From: Ruegeria meonggei
GTDB lineage: Bacteria; Pseudomonadota; Alphaproteobacteria; Rhodobacterales; Rhodobacteraceae
Direction: 5' to 3'
DNA length: 64,000 nt
Assembly (NCBI RefSeq): GCF_900172215.1
Contig: NZ_FWFP01000002.1
Location: forward strand, 310,001-374,000
In this document: positions 41,202-50,551 of the stretch, piece after piece
Layout of the letters: each line of letters opens with the position of its first letter
How positions within the stretch are numbered: position 1 is the stretch's first letter
Notes under the pieces: generated by a model
The model's input: the letters and a program-made list of their open reading frames with translations, nothing else
What the model was told of the DNA's origin: nothing
Databases searched by the model: none
Position numbers and translations under genes: made by a program

Positions 41202-42028
41202 CGGCAGTACGGACCACTGCGATATCGTGCGGTATCAAGATGGAAGTGATCCCGATGATAGCGGTCCGAATTCGGCCCCAGCACAGTACCAAACGGGCCG
41301 CACGCCCCCCGCCAAACCTTGATCAGCTGACCTTGTGACGGGTTCTTTCGCCATCCGTTCAGAACCGTAACCACCTCACCATCAGCCATCTTGAAACCCG
41401 AGATATCGATAGCGCGCCCTTTTCCATGCTCTGATATCCGCGCGCCTTTTCGGTTATTGCGGGTGCGGCAAGCATAATGCGCAGCAATCTGCAGTTCGAC
41501 TACGGGGCCGCGCCGTTTGAACGTGGGTTTGACAACTTTGTCGACCCAAGTATTCAGGGCGACCGCCGTGCCGCAATCCATCGTTGATGGCCGGCTTAAA
41601 GTAACCCCCGAGATCGAGGTGATCTGAACGGCATCTTTAATGCCGCAGGCTTTGATTTTGCCGCGGACTTTGCCCACCGCTTTACCCTGAATGTCGATGT
41701 CACCGCACACTGAACCTTTTCGGCGCTTGCGCTTTTTGAACAGTGCCTCTTGTTCCAATGCCTTGGGCCGCAGGTATGGCATCAAGGACGTGTCCGGCCC
41801 AAGCAGGGGCAACTCGGACGGTCGCGCGGCTACGGCCAGTACCTGAGGCGAAACCGGGCGCAACTCTGGCCGTAAGTTCACCGATGGGGCCGGGCTGCTG
41901 AACGCCAGTGCTGCCGTTGCAATCGGTCGCGTTAGGGGTACCAGAGATTGTTTCGGAGGTGCCGCGTTGGACAAGCTGGCGCTAACCGCCACAAACCCAA
42001 TCACAAGTAACCCCCAGCCGCGCCTCAT
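41198..42028 (-). CDS. Extensin-like C-terminal domain protein, secreted
   Basis: A 276-residue protein with a signal peptide (cut near residue 22, after SNAA), a Pro-rich linker and an extensin-like C-terminal domain with EHGKGRAIDISGF and RDHFHLD, which resembles a peptidase M15/zinc-binding layout, and several Cys pairs. It is probably periplasmic and acts on the cell wall; the reaction is not established. It overlaps the dehydrogenase upstream by four bases (ATGA). Confidence 0.85.
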   Translation of the reverse strand: MRRGWGLLVIGFVAVSASLSNAAPPKQSLVPLTRPIATAALAFSSPAPSVNLRPELRPVSPQVLAVAARPSELPLLGPDTSLMPYLRPKALEQEALFKKRKRRKGSVCGDIDIQGKAVGKVRGKIKACGIKDAVQITSISGVTLSRPSTMDCGTAVALNTWVDKVVKPTFKRRGPVVELQIAAHYACRTRNNRKGARISEHGKGRAIDISGFKMADGEVVTVLNGWRKNPSQGQLIKVWRGACGPFGTVLGPNSDRYHRDHFHLDTARYRSGPYCR

Positions 42029-42945
42029 GAGGCACCCTTGCCGCGCCCAAAGTCGGGCGCATCGGTATCCTGACCCGCGTCAATGATCCCCCGGCGGATC
42101 GCGCGGGTGCGGGTGAAGTAATCGAACAGATGCTCTCCATCCCCGGTGCGGATCGCGCGCTGCAGGGCAAAAAGCTCTTCGGTGAAGCGTCCCAGAATTT
42201 CCAGGGTTGCATCCTTGTTGGACAGGAACACATCGCGCCACATCGTCGGATCCGAGGCCGCGATACGCGTGAAATCCCGGAAACCGGCAGCAGAATACTT
42301 GATTACTTCACTGTCGGTCACGCGGCGCAGGTCATCGGCCACGCCGACCATCGTGTAGGCAATCAGGTGCGGTGCATGGGACGTGACAGCCAGAACCAGA
42401 TCGTGGTGATCTGCGTCCATCTCATCAACATTCGATCCCAACCCTTCCCACAGGGTACGAAGTTGGGTAATGGCACCCTGGTCAGAGCCCTCGACCGGCA
42501 CCAACAGGCACCAGCGATTGTCGAACAGCTCGGCAAAGCCGGATTCCGGGCCCGAATGCTCGGTCCCGGCCAACGGGTGCGCCGGGATGAAATGCACGCC
42601 GTCTGGAATATGCGGCGACACTGTCTGAATGACGTGCCGCTTGACCGAGCCAACATCACTGACCGTTGTGCCCGGTTTCAGAAAAGGCGCGATGTCTTGC
42701 GCGACCGCCTCCATTGCGCCAACCGGCACACACAGAACAACCAGATCCGCGCCTTCAACTGCCTCTTGCGCGGTGTCGCACACCCGGTCGCACAGCCCAA
42801 TGCGGCGGGCGGTATCCCGGGTCGCCTCGGACCGGGCATAGCCGGTTACCTCACCCGCAAGACCTGCACGCTTGATCGCCCAGAACATCGACGACGCGAT
42901 TAAGCCCAGCCCAATCAGCGCCACGCGGTCATATACCTGGCTCAT
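42025..42945 (-). CDS. Prephenate/arogenate dehydrogenase
   Basis: A 306-residue NAD(P)-binding dehydrogenase with the dinucleotide loop [11 protein letters not shown] (10-20) and [14 protein letters not shown], the TyrA substrate region. It makes hydroxyphenylpyruvate or tyrosine from prephenate or arogenate; which substrate is used cannot be read here. There is no ACT or chorismate mutase domain. It overlaps hisC upstream and the extensin gene downstream by four bases each. Confidence 0.92.
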   Translation of the reverse strand: MSQVYDRVALIGLGLIASSMFWAIKRAGLAGEVTGYARSEATRDTARRIGLCDRVCDTAQEAVEGADLVVLCVPVGAMEAVAQDIAPFLKPGTTVSDVGSVKRHVIQTVSPHIPDGVHFIPAHPLAGTEHSGPESGFAELFDNRWCLLVPVEGSDQGAITQLRTLWEGLGSNVDEMDADHHDLVLAVTSHAPHLIAYTMVGVADDLRRVTDSEVIKYSAAGFRDFTRIAASDPTMWRDVFLSNKDATLEILGRFTEELFALQRAIRTGDGEHLFDYFTRTRAIRRGIIDAGQDTDAPDFGRGKGAS

Positions 42946-44027
42946 GCGACGCCCCCTTTGAACGCGGTGATGGCCGCAACCACCCGGCGGCAGGCCTCTT
43001 CATCGCCCACGGTGATCCGCAGGGCGTTTAGCAGGTTGTAGCCCGCAACGCGGCGCACAATCAAACCTTTGGTTTTCAGGTAGTCGTCACAGGCCTCTGC
43101 CTCGGCCTGATCTTCAAAGCGCACCAGAATGAAATTGGTGCAGGACGCATCCGAGGGCACGCCGACTTTGGCCAGTTCCTCCGACAGCCACACACGCAAA
43201 CGCGCGTTTTCAGAATGGCAGAAAGTCAGATAATCCTCGTCCCGGATCGCTGCCTCGGCAGCGGCCAGAGCGGTCAGCGACAGGTTAAAGGGCTGGCGCA
43301 CACGGTTCAGCACATCAATGATACTTTGCGCGGCATAGCCCCAGCCAACGCGCATCCCGCCAAGGCCGTAGATCTTGGAAAAGGTCCGCGTCATGACCAC
43401 GTTCTCGAACCGATCGACCAGCGCCGCACCACCATCGAAATCGGCAACAAATTCGGCATAGGCCCCGTCGACCACCATCAGGCAGGTCTGCGGCAACGCT
43501 TCGGCCAGCCGTACCAACTCTGCCTCGGGGATCATGGTCGAGGTCGGGTTGCCCGGATTGGTCACGAACACAATCCGTGTCTGGTCGGTAACCGCAGCAA
43601 GGATATTGTCCACGTCCACATGGCGGTTCTTTTCGGCCACCATAAGCGGTGTCGCACCGACCATACGGGCGATGATCGGGTACATAGAGAACCCGTGTTC
43701 GGTATAGATCACCTCATCGCCGGGACCGGCATAGGCTTGGGCCACGAACTGCAACACCTCGTCGCTGCCGACACCACAGATGATCCGGGCCGGATTCAAC
43801 CCATGGCGCGTCCCAATTGCGTCGCGCAGGCTGGCGTGATCGGTGCTGGGATAGCGATTCAGCGTGGCCGCGCTGTCGCGCACCGCCTCAATCGCCTTGG
43901 GGCTGGGACCAAACGGATTTTCGTTTGAGCTCAGCTTGATCACATGCTTCACCCCGGCCACATGTGACTGACCGCCCTGATACAGTGCGATGTCCATAAT
44001 GCCGGGTTGAGGGGTGATCTTGGTCAT
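42942..44027 (-). CDS. hisC: Histidinol-phosphate aminotransferase
   Basis: A 361-residue fold-type I PLP aminotransferase. The PLP Lys is in [12 protein letters not shown] near residue 218, and the front motif is [13 protein letters not shown]. HisC transaminates imidazole-acetol phosphate and often also serves phenylalanine/tyrosine synthesis, which fits its overlap with the downstream tyrosine-pathway dehydrogenase. It starts at ATG 44027; a perfect palindrome lies 34 bases upstream. Confidence 0.93.
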   Translation of the reverse strand: MTKITPQPGIMDIALYQGGQSHVAGVKHVIKLSSNENPFGPSPKAIEAVRDSAATLNRYPSTDHASLRDAIGTRHGLNPARIICGVGSDEVLQFVAQAYAGPGDEVIYTEHGFSMYPIIARMVGATPLMVAEKNRHVDVDNILAAVTDQTRIVFVTNPGNPTSTMIPEAELVRLAEALPQTCLMVVDGAYAEFVADFDGGAALVDRFENVVMTRTFSKIYGLGGMRVGWGYAAQSIIDVLNRVRQPFNLSLTALAAAEAAIRDEDYLTFCHSENARLRVWLSEELAKVGVPSDASCTNFILVRFEDQAEAEACDDYLKTKGLIVRRVAGYNLLNALRITVGDEEACRRVVAAITAFKGGVA

Positions 44028-44061
44028 AAGAGGCTCCGATTGATTGAGCCCCTCATACCTC

Positions 44062-44077
44062 TCTCAACGCGTTGAGA
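44062..44077. promoter_or_regulatory. Perfect 16-bp palindrome upstream of hisC
   Basis: TCTCAACGCGTTGAGA is a perfect inverted repeat without a loop in the 65-base gap between the class V PLP enzyme stop and hisC. It has no following T-run on either strand, so a protein-binding operator is more likely than a terminator. The binding protein is unknown. Confidence 0.45.
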
Positions 44078-44092
44078 AAAGCGGCAATTCCG

Positions 44093-45508
44093 TCACGCCG
44101 CTTTGAAGCGGGCCGTCGCGGGGTCCGCGTTGTAGAACGGCGCGAATTCCTCGGTTCTGCGGGACAGGTCGTTGACACTGTCGATGATGAATTGAACCGT
44201 TTCCTCGCTCATCAGATACGAAAAGTTCAAACGTACCCAACCGGGTTTCTTCATTTCTTCACCCGCAGACAGCGCCGCGTGCAACTCCTCAGAGGTTGCC
44301 CGATCGATATCCAGCAGGCGATGCGCGTAAGGCCCGGCACAGGCACATCCGCCGCGCGCTTGAATGCCATAGATATCGCTGAGCATCCGGGTAAACAGCT
44401 GTTGATGCACCGGCTGGCCGGAATTATCCCGCACGAGGAAGGAATAGATCGGCAGACGATGGGCGTTTTCAGCCCCTAGCAGGGTCAGGTTCGGGTTGTC
44501 CGCCCACCCGTCCAGCGCCATGCGGTTATACTGCGCCTCGCGCCTGGCGATCTCATCGGTTCCCACGACATCTTTTACGATAAAGGCAAGTGCGGCGCGG
44601 ATGTCGCCGATCACATTGGGCGTTCCGGCCTCTTCCCGCGTCGCAAGGTCTTCGCTGTAATCATGCCGCCACGGCGACACAAAACTGACAGTGCCACCAC
44701 CGGGCCAGCTGGGGCATGTGCGGCGCGCCGCACCCTGGTTCACGATCAGCACACCCGAAGCGCCGGGCCCACCGGGAAATTTGTGGGGAGAGACGACGAT
44801 GGCGTCTTTGCGCGCATCATCCGGCCCCATATCCATGGGTAAATATGGCCCGCCACCTGCGTAATCCCAAACCGACACCGCATCATGCGCCTTGAGCAAC
44901 CGGGTTATCGGGTCCGGATCTGTGATGATCCCGGTCACATTTGAAGCCGCCGAAAAGGACCCGATGATCAGATCAGACCCCGCTTGGGCCAACAGCGCCT
45001 GTTCCAACGCAACAAGATCAACGCCTCCTTGCGCGGCCTCAGGTATCTCTATCACCTGCGCTTTGCTTTCCCGCCACGGCAGTATGTTCGAGTGATGTTC
45101 ATAAGGCCCGATCAAAACGACCGGCCGGTCAGCAGCTTCCACACCAAGCAGGCTGACCAGCCGGTTCAGGCCCGCTGTGGCACCAGACCCGGTGAAGATC
45201 ACCGCGTCTTCTCCCCTCGCGCCAACGATGCGGGCAATCTCTGCGCGCGCTTCGCGACGCAGACGGGTCATGTACGAGCCGCAATAGGAGGCCTCGGTGT
45301 GGCTGTTGGCATAGAAGGGCAGCACCTGGTCGGTGACAAAATCCTCAACCTGCCGCAGCGCACGCCCCGAAGCGACGTAATCCGCGTAGACCAGCGGCAC
45401 GTCCCCATGCAGACCCGGGATCAGAATGTTCTCTCCGATCTGTCCGTCGCGCAGAGCGGAATTGTGAGTGGTGGATTGGATGTCTGAGCGAAATTTGGAC
45501 AAGGTCAT
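44093..45508 (-). CDS. Class V aminotransferase-fold PLP enzyme
   Basis: A 471-residue protein of the cysteine desulfurase/selenocysteine lyase-like superfamily. The PLP Lys lies in SPHKFPGGPGA near residue 221, and a Cys-rich loop QARGGCACAGPYAH occupies the position of the desulfurase active-site loop. The substrate is unknown; an amino acid with a thiol or other leaving group is plausible. I chose ATG 45508 with GGAG eight bases upstream. It is divergent from an Lrp/AsnC regulator, which probably controls it. Confidence 0.82.
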   Translation of the reverse strand: MTLSKFRSDIQSTTHNSALRDGQIGENILIPGLHGDVPLVYADYVASGRALRQVEDFVTDQVLPFYANSHTEASYCGSYMTRLRREARAEIARIVGARGEDAVIFTGSGATAGLNRLVSLLGVEAADRPVVLIGPYEHHSNILPWRESKAQVIEIPEAAQGGVDLVALEQALLAQAGSDLIIGSFSAASNVTGIITDPDPITRLLKAHDAVSVWDYAGGGPYLPMDMGPDDARKDAIVVSPHKFPGGPGASGVLIVNQGAARRTCPSWPGGGTVSFVSPWRHDYSEDLATREEAGTPNVIGDIRAALAFIVKDVVGTDEIARREAQYNRMALDGWADNPNLTLLGAENAHRLPIYSFLVRDNSGQPVHQQLFTRMLSDIYGIQARGGCACAGPYAHRLLDIDRATSEELHAALSAGEEMKKPGWVRLNFSYLMSEETVQFIIDSVNDLSRRTEEFAPFYNADPATARFKAA

Positions 45509-45565
45509 GTGAAGGGCTCCGTATTGCCTCTCCAATATGATTGAGGTAGAGCGCAGAAACTTCAC

Positions 45566-45579
45566 CTATCTTTTGATAG
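45566..45579. promoter_or_regulatory. Inverted repeat between the PLP enzyme and lrp genes
   Basis: CTATC-TTTT-GATAG is a perfect 5-bp inverted repeat in the 102-base divergent intergenic region. Lrp/AsnC regulators often bind such AT-rich dyads to control themselves and the neighbouring gene. It is short, so the call is tentative. Confidence 0.35.
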
Positions 45580-45610
45580 ATTTCGAGTTTTTTGTGTCAT
45601 ATGAATTAGT

Positions 45611-46072
45611 ATGAGCAGAAAAATAGATCAAATTGACAATCGCATCCTGCGGGAATTGCAAACTGACGCCACGCTATCACAGCGTGAACTGGCAGACCGG
45701 GTCGGGCTGTCACAAAATGCGTGCTGGCGGCGCCTGAAAGCGCTGAACGAAGATGGGGTCATTATCGGTTCAACCGCACAGATCGCACGGGAAAAGCTGG
45801 GGCTCAGCCTTGTGGTTTTTGTAATGATGCGCACACGCCACCATTCGGCCGAGTGGTTGCAGGCCTTTCGCAGCCATGTGCTGACCATTCCCGAAGTGGT
45901 GGATTTTCACCGAATCGGAGGGGATTATGACTATCAGCTCAAGGTGGTCACACAGGACATGGCATCCTACGACAAAGTCTATCAGCGTCTGATTGAAAAG
46001 GTCGAACTGGACAGCGTGACCTCTTATTTCGCGATGGAGGCGATTGCAGAAGGGCGCCCCTTACCGATCTGA
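45611..46072 (+). CDS. Lrp/AsnC family transcriptional regulator
   Basis: A 153-residue regulator. An N-terminal winged helix (IDNRILRELQTDATLSQREL, then LSQNACWRRLKAL) is followed by a RAM ligand-binding domain ending near LDSVTSYFAMEAI. Such proteins sense amino acids. Its divergent partner suggests that it senses the substrate of the class V PLP enzyme. It starts at ATG 45611. Confidence 0.93.
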   Translation: MSRKIDQIDNRILRELQTDATLSQRELADRVGLSQNACWRRLKALNEDGVIIGSTAQIAREKLGLSLVVFVMMRTRHHSAEWLQAFRSHVLTIPEVVDFHRIGGDYDYQLKVVTQDMASYDKVYQRLIEKVELDSVTSYFAMEAIAEGRPLPI

Positions 46073-46077
46073 TCCGC

Positions 46078-46106
46078 TCTTCATCTGGCCCCATATACTC
46101 AGGGGG
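46078..46106 (+). repeat. Partial copy of the dispersed intergenic element
   Basis: The stretch beginning TTCATCTGGCC and continuing through ATA-x-TC-x-GGGG matches the right arm and flank of the long hairpin at 18668-18694, in the same orientation and likewise just downstream of a gene end. The partner arm is missing, so only half of the element is present. Confidence 0.55.
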
Positions 46107-46137
46107 CGGTGCTGCACGCCGAGGGCAAGGCCACTAA

Positions 46138-46169
46138 CAAAAAAGGCCACGCAAACAGCGCGGCCTTTT
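46138..46169. terminator. Intrinsic terminator between lrp and rpsD
   Basis: The arms AAAAGGCCACGC (46141-46152) and GCGCGGCCTTTT (46158-46169) pair with one mismatch around a 5-base loop. A/T tails on both sides let it serve rpsD on the minus strand and probably lrp on the plus strand. Confidence 0.85.
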
Positions 46170-46193
46170 CGAAATTCAGGAGTTCGGCGAAGA

Positions 46194-46814
46194 TTAGTTC
46201 TTCGCGTAGAATTCAACAACCAGGTTCGGCTCCATCATGACTGGGTACGGCACATCGCCCAGGCCCGGTGCGCGAACGAATGTCGCTGTCATTTTCGAGT
46301 GGTCGACGTCGATATAGTCAGGCACATCACGTTCGGCCAGCGCAGCTGCTTCCAGAACAACAGCCAGTTGCTTAGACTTGTCACGCACTTCGATCACGTC
46401 ACCTTCTTTGACACGGTAGCTGGGGATGTTGACCCGCTTGCCGTTCACTTTGACGTGGCCGTGGTTCACGAACTGACGCGCTGCAAACACTGTTGCAACA
46501 AACTTGGCGCGGTAAACGACTGCGTCCAGACGACGCTCCAGCAGACCAACCAGGTTTTCACCGGTATCACCGGAAACACGCTCAGCTTCGGAATAGATGC
46601 GGCGGAATTGCTTTTCGGTCAGGTCGCCGTAATAGCCTTTCAGCTTTTGCTTGGCGCGCAGCTGGATGCCGAAATCAGACAGTTTGCCCTTGCGGCGCTG
46701 ACCGTGCTGGCCGGGGCCATATTCGCGGCGGTTAACCGGGGACTTCGGACGACCCCAGATGTTCTCGCCCATGCGGCGATCGATTTTGTGCTTGGCAGAC
46801 GTGCGTTTGGTCAC
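46194..46814 (-). CDS. rpsD: 30S ribosomal protein S4
   Basis: A 206-residue S4 with the N-terminal RLGENIWGR-like segment and the S4 RNA-binding domain around [12 protein letters not shown] and [15 protein letters not shown]. It binds 16S rRNA early in assembly. It stands alone here rather than in an alpha operon, as is normal in alphaproteobacteria. Its upstream region of about 200 bases has a small CCCCTTGCAGGGG hairpin (46899-46911) in the leader. Confidence 0.98.
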   Translation of the reverse strand: MTKRTSAKHKIDRRMGENIWGRPKSPVNRREYGPGQHGQRRKGKLSDFGIQLRAKQKLKGYYGDLTEKQFRRIYSEAERVSGDTGENLVGLLERRLDAVVYRAKFVATVFAARQFVNHGHVKVNGKRVNIPSYRVKEGDVIEVRDKSKQLAVVLEAAALAERDVPDYIDVDHSKMTATFVRAPGLGDVPYPVMMEPNLVVEFYAKN

Positions 46815-47020
46815 GGCTGATCTCCTTCTTTAGGTCGAGGCCCGTAAAGGCCACTATGAAGGGCGTTGTCCTCTTGAGGTCTCCCCCATGACAGGCATCC
46901 CCTTGCAGGGGCCACCAACACCAATGAAGCCGCGCTTATATCCGCAGAACAGGCAGAGTCAACACACTGCGCGCGACTGTACATAGTTTTATTGAAATAG
47001 ACCTCTGGCCAGTGGTCCAG

Positions 47021-47533
47021 TCAGTCGGCCACGCGCCCGGCACTCACCACAGAGCGCAAATGTTGGACGTCCGGGCGTTGGGTGACACGCGACACAGACG
47101 GAAACGCGACAACTGTGTCATCAGCATTCGCCACTTCACCGCTTTGACTTTCAAATTCAGTGACTTCGCTGATCCAATACTCCTGATCCCGCGCCGGGCA
47201 GTCTTTCTCGAACACCAGGATCAGAGATGAGTCGCCCTCGACCACGAATAGCGCGGCTGCAAACTGCTGCGCTCCGTTCGTCAGGACAATTTGACCGCTT
47301 GCGTTATCTGGAAATGCCGACGCCCTATTGGAATAGTCCAAGGTCGTTGTATTTATCTGCGCTCCGCCAGTTTGCACCTGACTTTGCTCGGCTGTTTCAT
47401 CCAGAAACCAAGCCTGCCCGCGCCATGACCAAGCGGCCCCTACATTCAAAAAGGATTGAGGCGCTGCCTCAAGCCCGTCGATTTCTGTCTGAGCCCATAA
47501 AATGGCTATACGACCGTGTTCCCCGGCTCTCAT
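47021..47533 (-). CDS. Hypothetical protein resembling the N-terminal part of roseobacter Hint-domain proteins
   Basis: A 170-residue acidic protein with no signal peptide or membrane segment. Its pattern, LNVGAAWSWRGQAWFLDE, then ASGQIVLTNGAQQFAAALFVVE and LILVFEKDCPARDQEYWI, recalls the segment that precedes Hint (hedgehog/intein) domains in many roseobacter proteins, but no Hint domain follows. That resemblance is from memory and weak. The opposite strand has an open frame of 102 codons, which I reject. The function is unknown. Confidence 0.55.
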   Translation of the reverse strand: MRAGEHGRIAILWAQTEIDGLEAAPQSFLNVGAAWSWRGQAWFLDETAEQSQVQTGGAQINTTTLDYSNRASAFPDNASGQIVLTNGAQQFAAALFVVEGDSSLILVFEKDCPARDQEYWISEVTEFESQSGEVANADDTVVAFPSVSRVTQRPDVQHLRSVVSAGRVAD

Positions 47534-47627
47534 AATACCTGCCTGTACCTTTCAACAAATCACTACTCACTAAAAGCGTACTATCAGGGGTAATTTTGGC
47601 AGAAAAGAGACGTTAATGCAGCGTTCA

Positions 47628-47670
47628 CAAAAATGTTGCCGAAGCGTCATTTCAATATGAGACTTCGGCA
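47628..47670 (-). terminator. Intrinsic terminator after nrdJ
   Basis: The arms TGCCGAAG (47637-47644) and CTTCGGCA (47663-47670) are perfect, and an inner TCAT/ATGA pair extends the stem past a 2x2 mismatch to a 6-base loop. On the minus strand a TTTTT run follows after three bases. It lies 37 bases beyond the nrdJ stop. Confidence 0.75.
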
Positions 47671-47707
47671 TCATTCTTTCAACTTTAGCGGGAAAGAATC
47701 TTGCCCG

Positions 47708-49990
47708 TCAACCGCATTTCGAGTGCCCGCAGCTGCGGCAGGTCATGCACCCTTCGATCATCACCATGTCGAACTGGCCGCAGGACGGGCAGGCCTTGCC
47801 CCGTGGTGCATCCATGTTCACCACCTGCGCTTGCGGATCGGACTTCAAACCCGTGCCCTCACCTTCAAGGAAGCCTATATTGATCAGGTGTTGCTCAATC
47901 ACACCCCCGATAGCGGCCAGAATTGAAGGGATGTACTTGCCCTGAACCCAAGCCCCGCCGCGCGGGTCGAACACAGCCTTCAACTCTTCAACCACAAAGG
48001 ACACATCACCGCCCCGCCGGAACACGGCCGAAATCATCCGGGTCAGGGCCAGCGTCCAGGCGTAGTGCTCCATGTTCTTCGAGTTGATGAACACCTCAAA
48101 CGGCCGACGCCGCCCACCAATGACGATGTCGTTTATGGTCAGGTAGATCGCATGCTCGCTGTCGGGCCATTTCAACTTGTAGGTCGACCCTTCCAGAGAT
48201 TGTGGCCGGTCCAGCGGCTCGGACATATAAACGACCTCGCCGCCATCAACCTCATGCGGGGCTGCTGCGTTTTCACCGGGTGCGGTGTCTGCACTTTCCG
48301 AGACGGTCAAAACAGATCCGGTCACATCGTTTGGACGATAGGTGGTGCAGCCTTTGCAACCCTGATCCCAGGCCTGCATGTAGACGTCCTTAAACGCATC
48401 AAAGCTGATATCCTCAGGACAATTGATGGTTTTCGAGATTGAGCTGTCGATCCATTTCTGCGCCGCCGCCTGCATCTTGACATGGTCAGACGGAGGCAAG
48501 GTCTGCGCGTTCACAAAATAGTCCGGCAGCTCAACATCACCAAACTTGTCGCGCCACATCTGCACGGCATAGTCCACAACCTCTTCTTCAGTGCGCGAGC
48601 CATCCTTTTGCAGCACCTTTCGCGTGTAGGCATAGGCAAACACCGGTTCGATCCCCGAGGACACGTTGCCAGCATATAGGGAAATCGTCCCCGTGGGCGC
48701 AATCGAAGTCAAAAGCGCGTTGCGAATGCCGTGTTCGCGGATCGCATCACGCACATCCTCATCCATCTGCAACATTGTGCCACTGGCGAGGTACTTTTCG
48801 GCGTCGAACAAGGGGAACGCCCCTTTTTCCTTTGCCAAGTCTACCGACGCCAGATACGCGGCGCGGGCGATCGCATGCAACCAGCGCTCGGTCTGACGCG
48901 CCGCCTCGTCCGAGCCATAGCGCAGCCCCAACATCAGCAGAGCATCCGCCAGCCCGGTAACGCCCAAACCGATACGGCGTTTGTCTTGCGCCTCAGCTTC
49001 CTGCTCGGCCAGTGGAAACTTCGAGGTATCCACCACATTGTCCATCATGCGAACAGCCGTCGCGACCAGATTCTGCAGGGCATCCTCATCCAAGTGTGCC
49101 GCGTCCTCGAAAGGTTCTGCCACCAATCGCGCCAGATTGATCGATCCCAACAGGCATGCGCCATAAGGCGGCAGCGGCTGCTCACCACACGGGTTGGTCG
49201 CGGCAATGGTCTCGACATAACTCAGGTTGTTGGCCGCATTGATGCGGTCGATGAAGATCACGCCCGGCTCGGCATAATCATAGGTGGCCTGCATGATCTT
49301 GTTCCACAGATCACGGGCCTGAACAGTGTGATAGACCTTGTCCCCGAACACCAGTTCCCACGGGCCATCGGCCTTGACCGCCTCCATGAACGGATCGGTT
49401 ACCAGCACAGACATGTTGAACATGCGCAGACGCGCCGGGTCGGATTTGGCAGTGATGAACTGTTCGATGTCCGGGTGATCGCACCGCATGGTCGCCATCA
49501 TCGCCCCACGGCGAGACCCGGCAGACATGATCGTCCGGCACATCGCATCCCACACGTCCATGAACGACAGCGGCCCCGAGGCATCAGCAGCCACCCCATG
49601 CACATCCGCGCCCCGCGGACGAATGGTCGAGAAATCATAACCGATCCCCCCACCCTGTTGCATGGTCAGCGCGGCCTCTTTCAGCATGTCGAAAATACCG
49701 CCCATGCTGTCGGGTACGGTGCCCATGACAAAGCAGTTGAACAGAGTCACCTGACGTGCGGTGCCTGCCCCTGCGGTGATGCGCCCCGCGGGCAGGTATT
49801 TAAAGTCTGCCAGGGCTTCATAGAATTTCTCTTGCCAAAGGGCCGGGTCCTTTTCCACCCGCGCCAAATCATTGGCGATACGGCGCCAACTATCTTCGAC
49901 TGTCTGGTCAATGGGCGTGCCATCCGCTTTTTTAAAGCGGTATTTCATGTCCCAGATCTGCTCGGCGATGGGGGCGGCAAAGCGGCTCAT
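47708..49990 (-). CDS. nrdJ: Adenosylcobalamin-dependent (class II) ribonucleotide reductase
   Basis: A 760-residue reductase. The paired cysteines and finger-loop region show as LFNCFVMGT near residue 87 and NPCGEQ near residue 275, with a C-terminal tail CPSCGQ ... CMTCRSCGHSKCG that has several C-x2-C pairs. It makes deoxyribonucleotides with AdoCbl as radical source and is not oxygen-dependent. It matches the short (~750-residue) roseobacter form, not the ~1200-residue form. I chose ATG 49990; the frame to 50233 has no family likeness. I saw no cobalamin riboswitch upstream. Confidence 0.95.
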   Translation of the reverse strand: MSRFAAPIAEQIWDMKYRFKKADGTPIDQTVEDSWRRIANDLARVEKDPALWQEKFYEALADFKYLPAGRITAGAGTARQVTLFNCFVMGTVPDSMGGIFDMLKEAALTMQQGGGIGYDFSTIRPRGADVHGVAADASGPLSFMDVWDAMCRTIMSAGSRRGAMMATMRCDHPDIEQFITAKSDPARLRMFNMSVLVTDPFMEAVKADGPWELVFGDKVYHTVQARDLWNKIMQATYDYAEPGVIFIDRINAANNLSYVETIAATNPCGEQPLPPYGACLLGSINLARLVAEPFEDAAHLDEDALQNLVATAVRMMDNVVDTSKFPLAEQEAEAQDKRRIGLGVTGLADALLMLGLRYGSDEAARQTERWLHAIARAAYLASVDLAKEKGAFPLFDAEKYLASGTMLQMDEDVRDAIREHGIRNALLTSIAPTGTISLYAGNVSSGIEPVFAYAYTRKVLQKDGSRTEEEVVDYAVQMWRDKFGDVELPDYFVNAQTLPPSDHVKMQAAAQKWIDSSISKTINCPEDISFDAFKDVYMQAWDQGCKGCTTYRPNDVTGSVLTVSESADTAPGENAAAPHEVDGGEVVYMSEPLDRPQSLEGSTYKLKWPDSEHAIYLTINDIVIGGRRRPFEVFINSKNMEHYAWTLALTRMISAVFRRGGDVSFVVEELKAVFDPRGGAWVQGKYIPSILAAIGGVIEQHLINIGFLEGEGTGLKSDPQAQVVNMDAPRGKACPSCGQFDMVMIEGCMTCRSCGHSKCG

Positions 49991-50118
49991 TGGTGATTCC
50001 CTGTTCTGAAAGAGGTTGTCACAGTACTCCAAATCACACCCCGACCACAACACCTTGATAGCGTCAGAGACCAAGCTACAATATAAGGGTGAGCCTTGGG
50101 ACGACTCTGTGGGAAAGC

Positions 50119-50127
50119 TGTGGATAA
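50119..50127 (-). promoter_or_regulatory. Perfect DnaA box at the nrdJ/DUF1489 divergent region
   Basis: The plus strand reads TGTGGATAA, the complement of the consensus TTATCCACA. It overlaps the GTG start and next codons of the DUF1489 gene and lies 129 bases upstream of nrdJ. Because it encodes Val/Met-Asp-Lys it may be coincidence, but ribonucleotide reductase genes are known DnaA targets. Confidence 0.4.
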
Positions 50128-50551
50128 GTACGTAAATCTGGTAAAATTGTCGGTCGGATCGGAAAGCGTCGATACCCTGATCGCATGGCAGGACAGCCGC
50201 AAACCTCTGTACGAGGACGGCTGCCCGCGCCACGTCACCCGTATGTGGCCCAAGCGAGAGGCCGAGATTTTGAATGGCGGATCAATCTATTGGGTGATCA
50301 AAGGCGTCATCCAGTGCCGCCAGCGCATCCTACGGCTGGACGAAGTACGCGGCGAAGACGGTATCCGCCGATGTGCTATCGTAATGGACCCCGAAGTGCA
50401 TCGCACGCAAAACGCGCTAAAACGCCCCTTTCAGGGCTGGCGCTATCTAAAGCCCGAGGACAGCCCCGCCGACCTGCCAAAAACCCGCGAACAGGACGAC
50501 GCCCTGCCCGAGGATCTGAACCGCGCGCTGGCGGATATCGGCCTGCTGTAA
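50120..50551 (+). CDS. DUF1489 family protein
   Basis: A 143-residue protein that begins MDKYVNLVKLSVGSESVDTL in the GTG-initiated form, matching the DUF1489 start; the rest includes HVTRMWPKREAEIL and GGSIYWVIKGVIQCRQ. The family is alphaproteobacterial and uncharacterised. GTG 50120 was chosen because an earlier TTG at 50096 adds residues with no likeness. It ends flush against the hisG stop on the other strand with no spacer. Confidence 0.8.
   Translation: MDKYVNLVKLSVGSESVDTLIAWQDSRKPLYEDGCPRHVTRMWPKREAEILNGGSIYWVIKGVIQCRQRILRLDEVRGEDGIRRCAIVMDPEVHRTQNALKRPFQGWRYLKPEDSPADLPKTREQDDALPEDLNRALADIGLL

Noticed and set aside
47227..47535. 102-codon plus-strand frame opposite the hypothetical protein
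   Set aside because: Arg/Pro-rich composition typical of an antisense shadow; the minus-strand product looks more like a real protein.
49991..50119. NrdR boxes or cobalamin riboswitch upstream of nrdJ
   Set aside because: Only a weak TTATATTGTA-like stretch is visible and the 129-base gap is too short and lacks a B12-box-like element.
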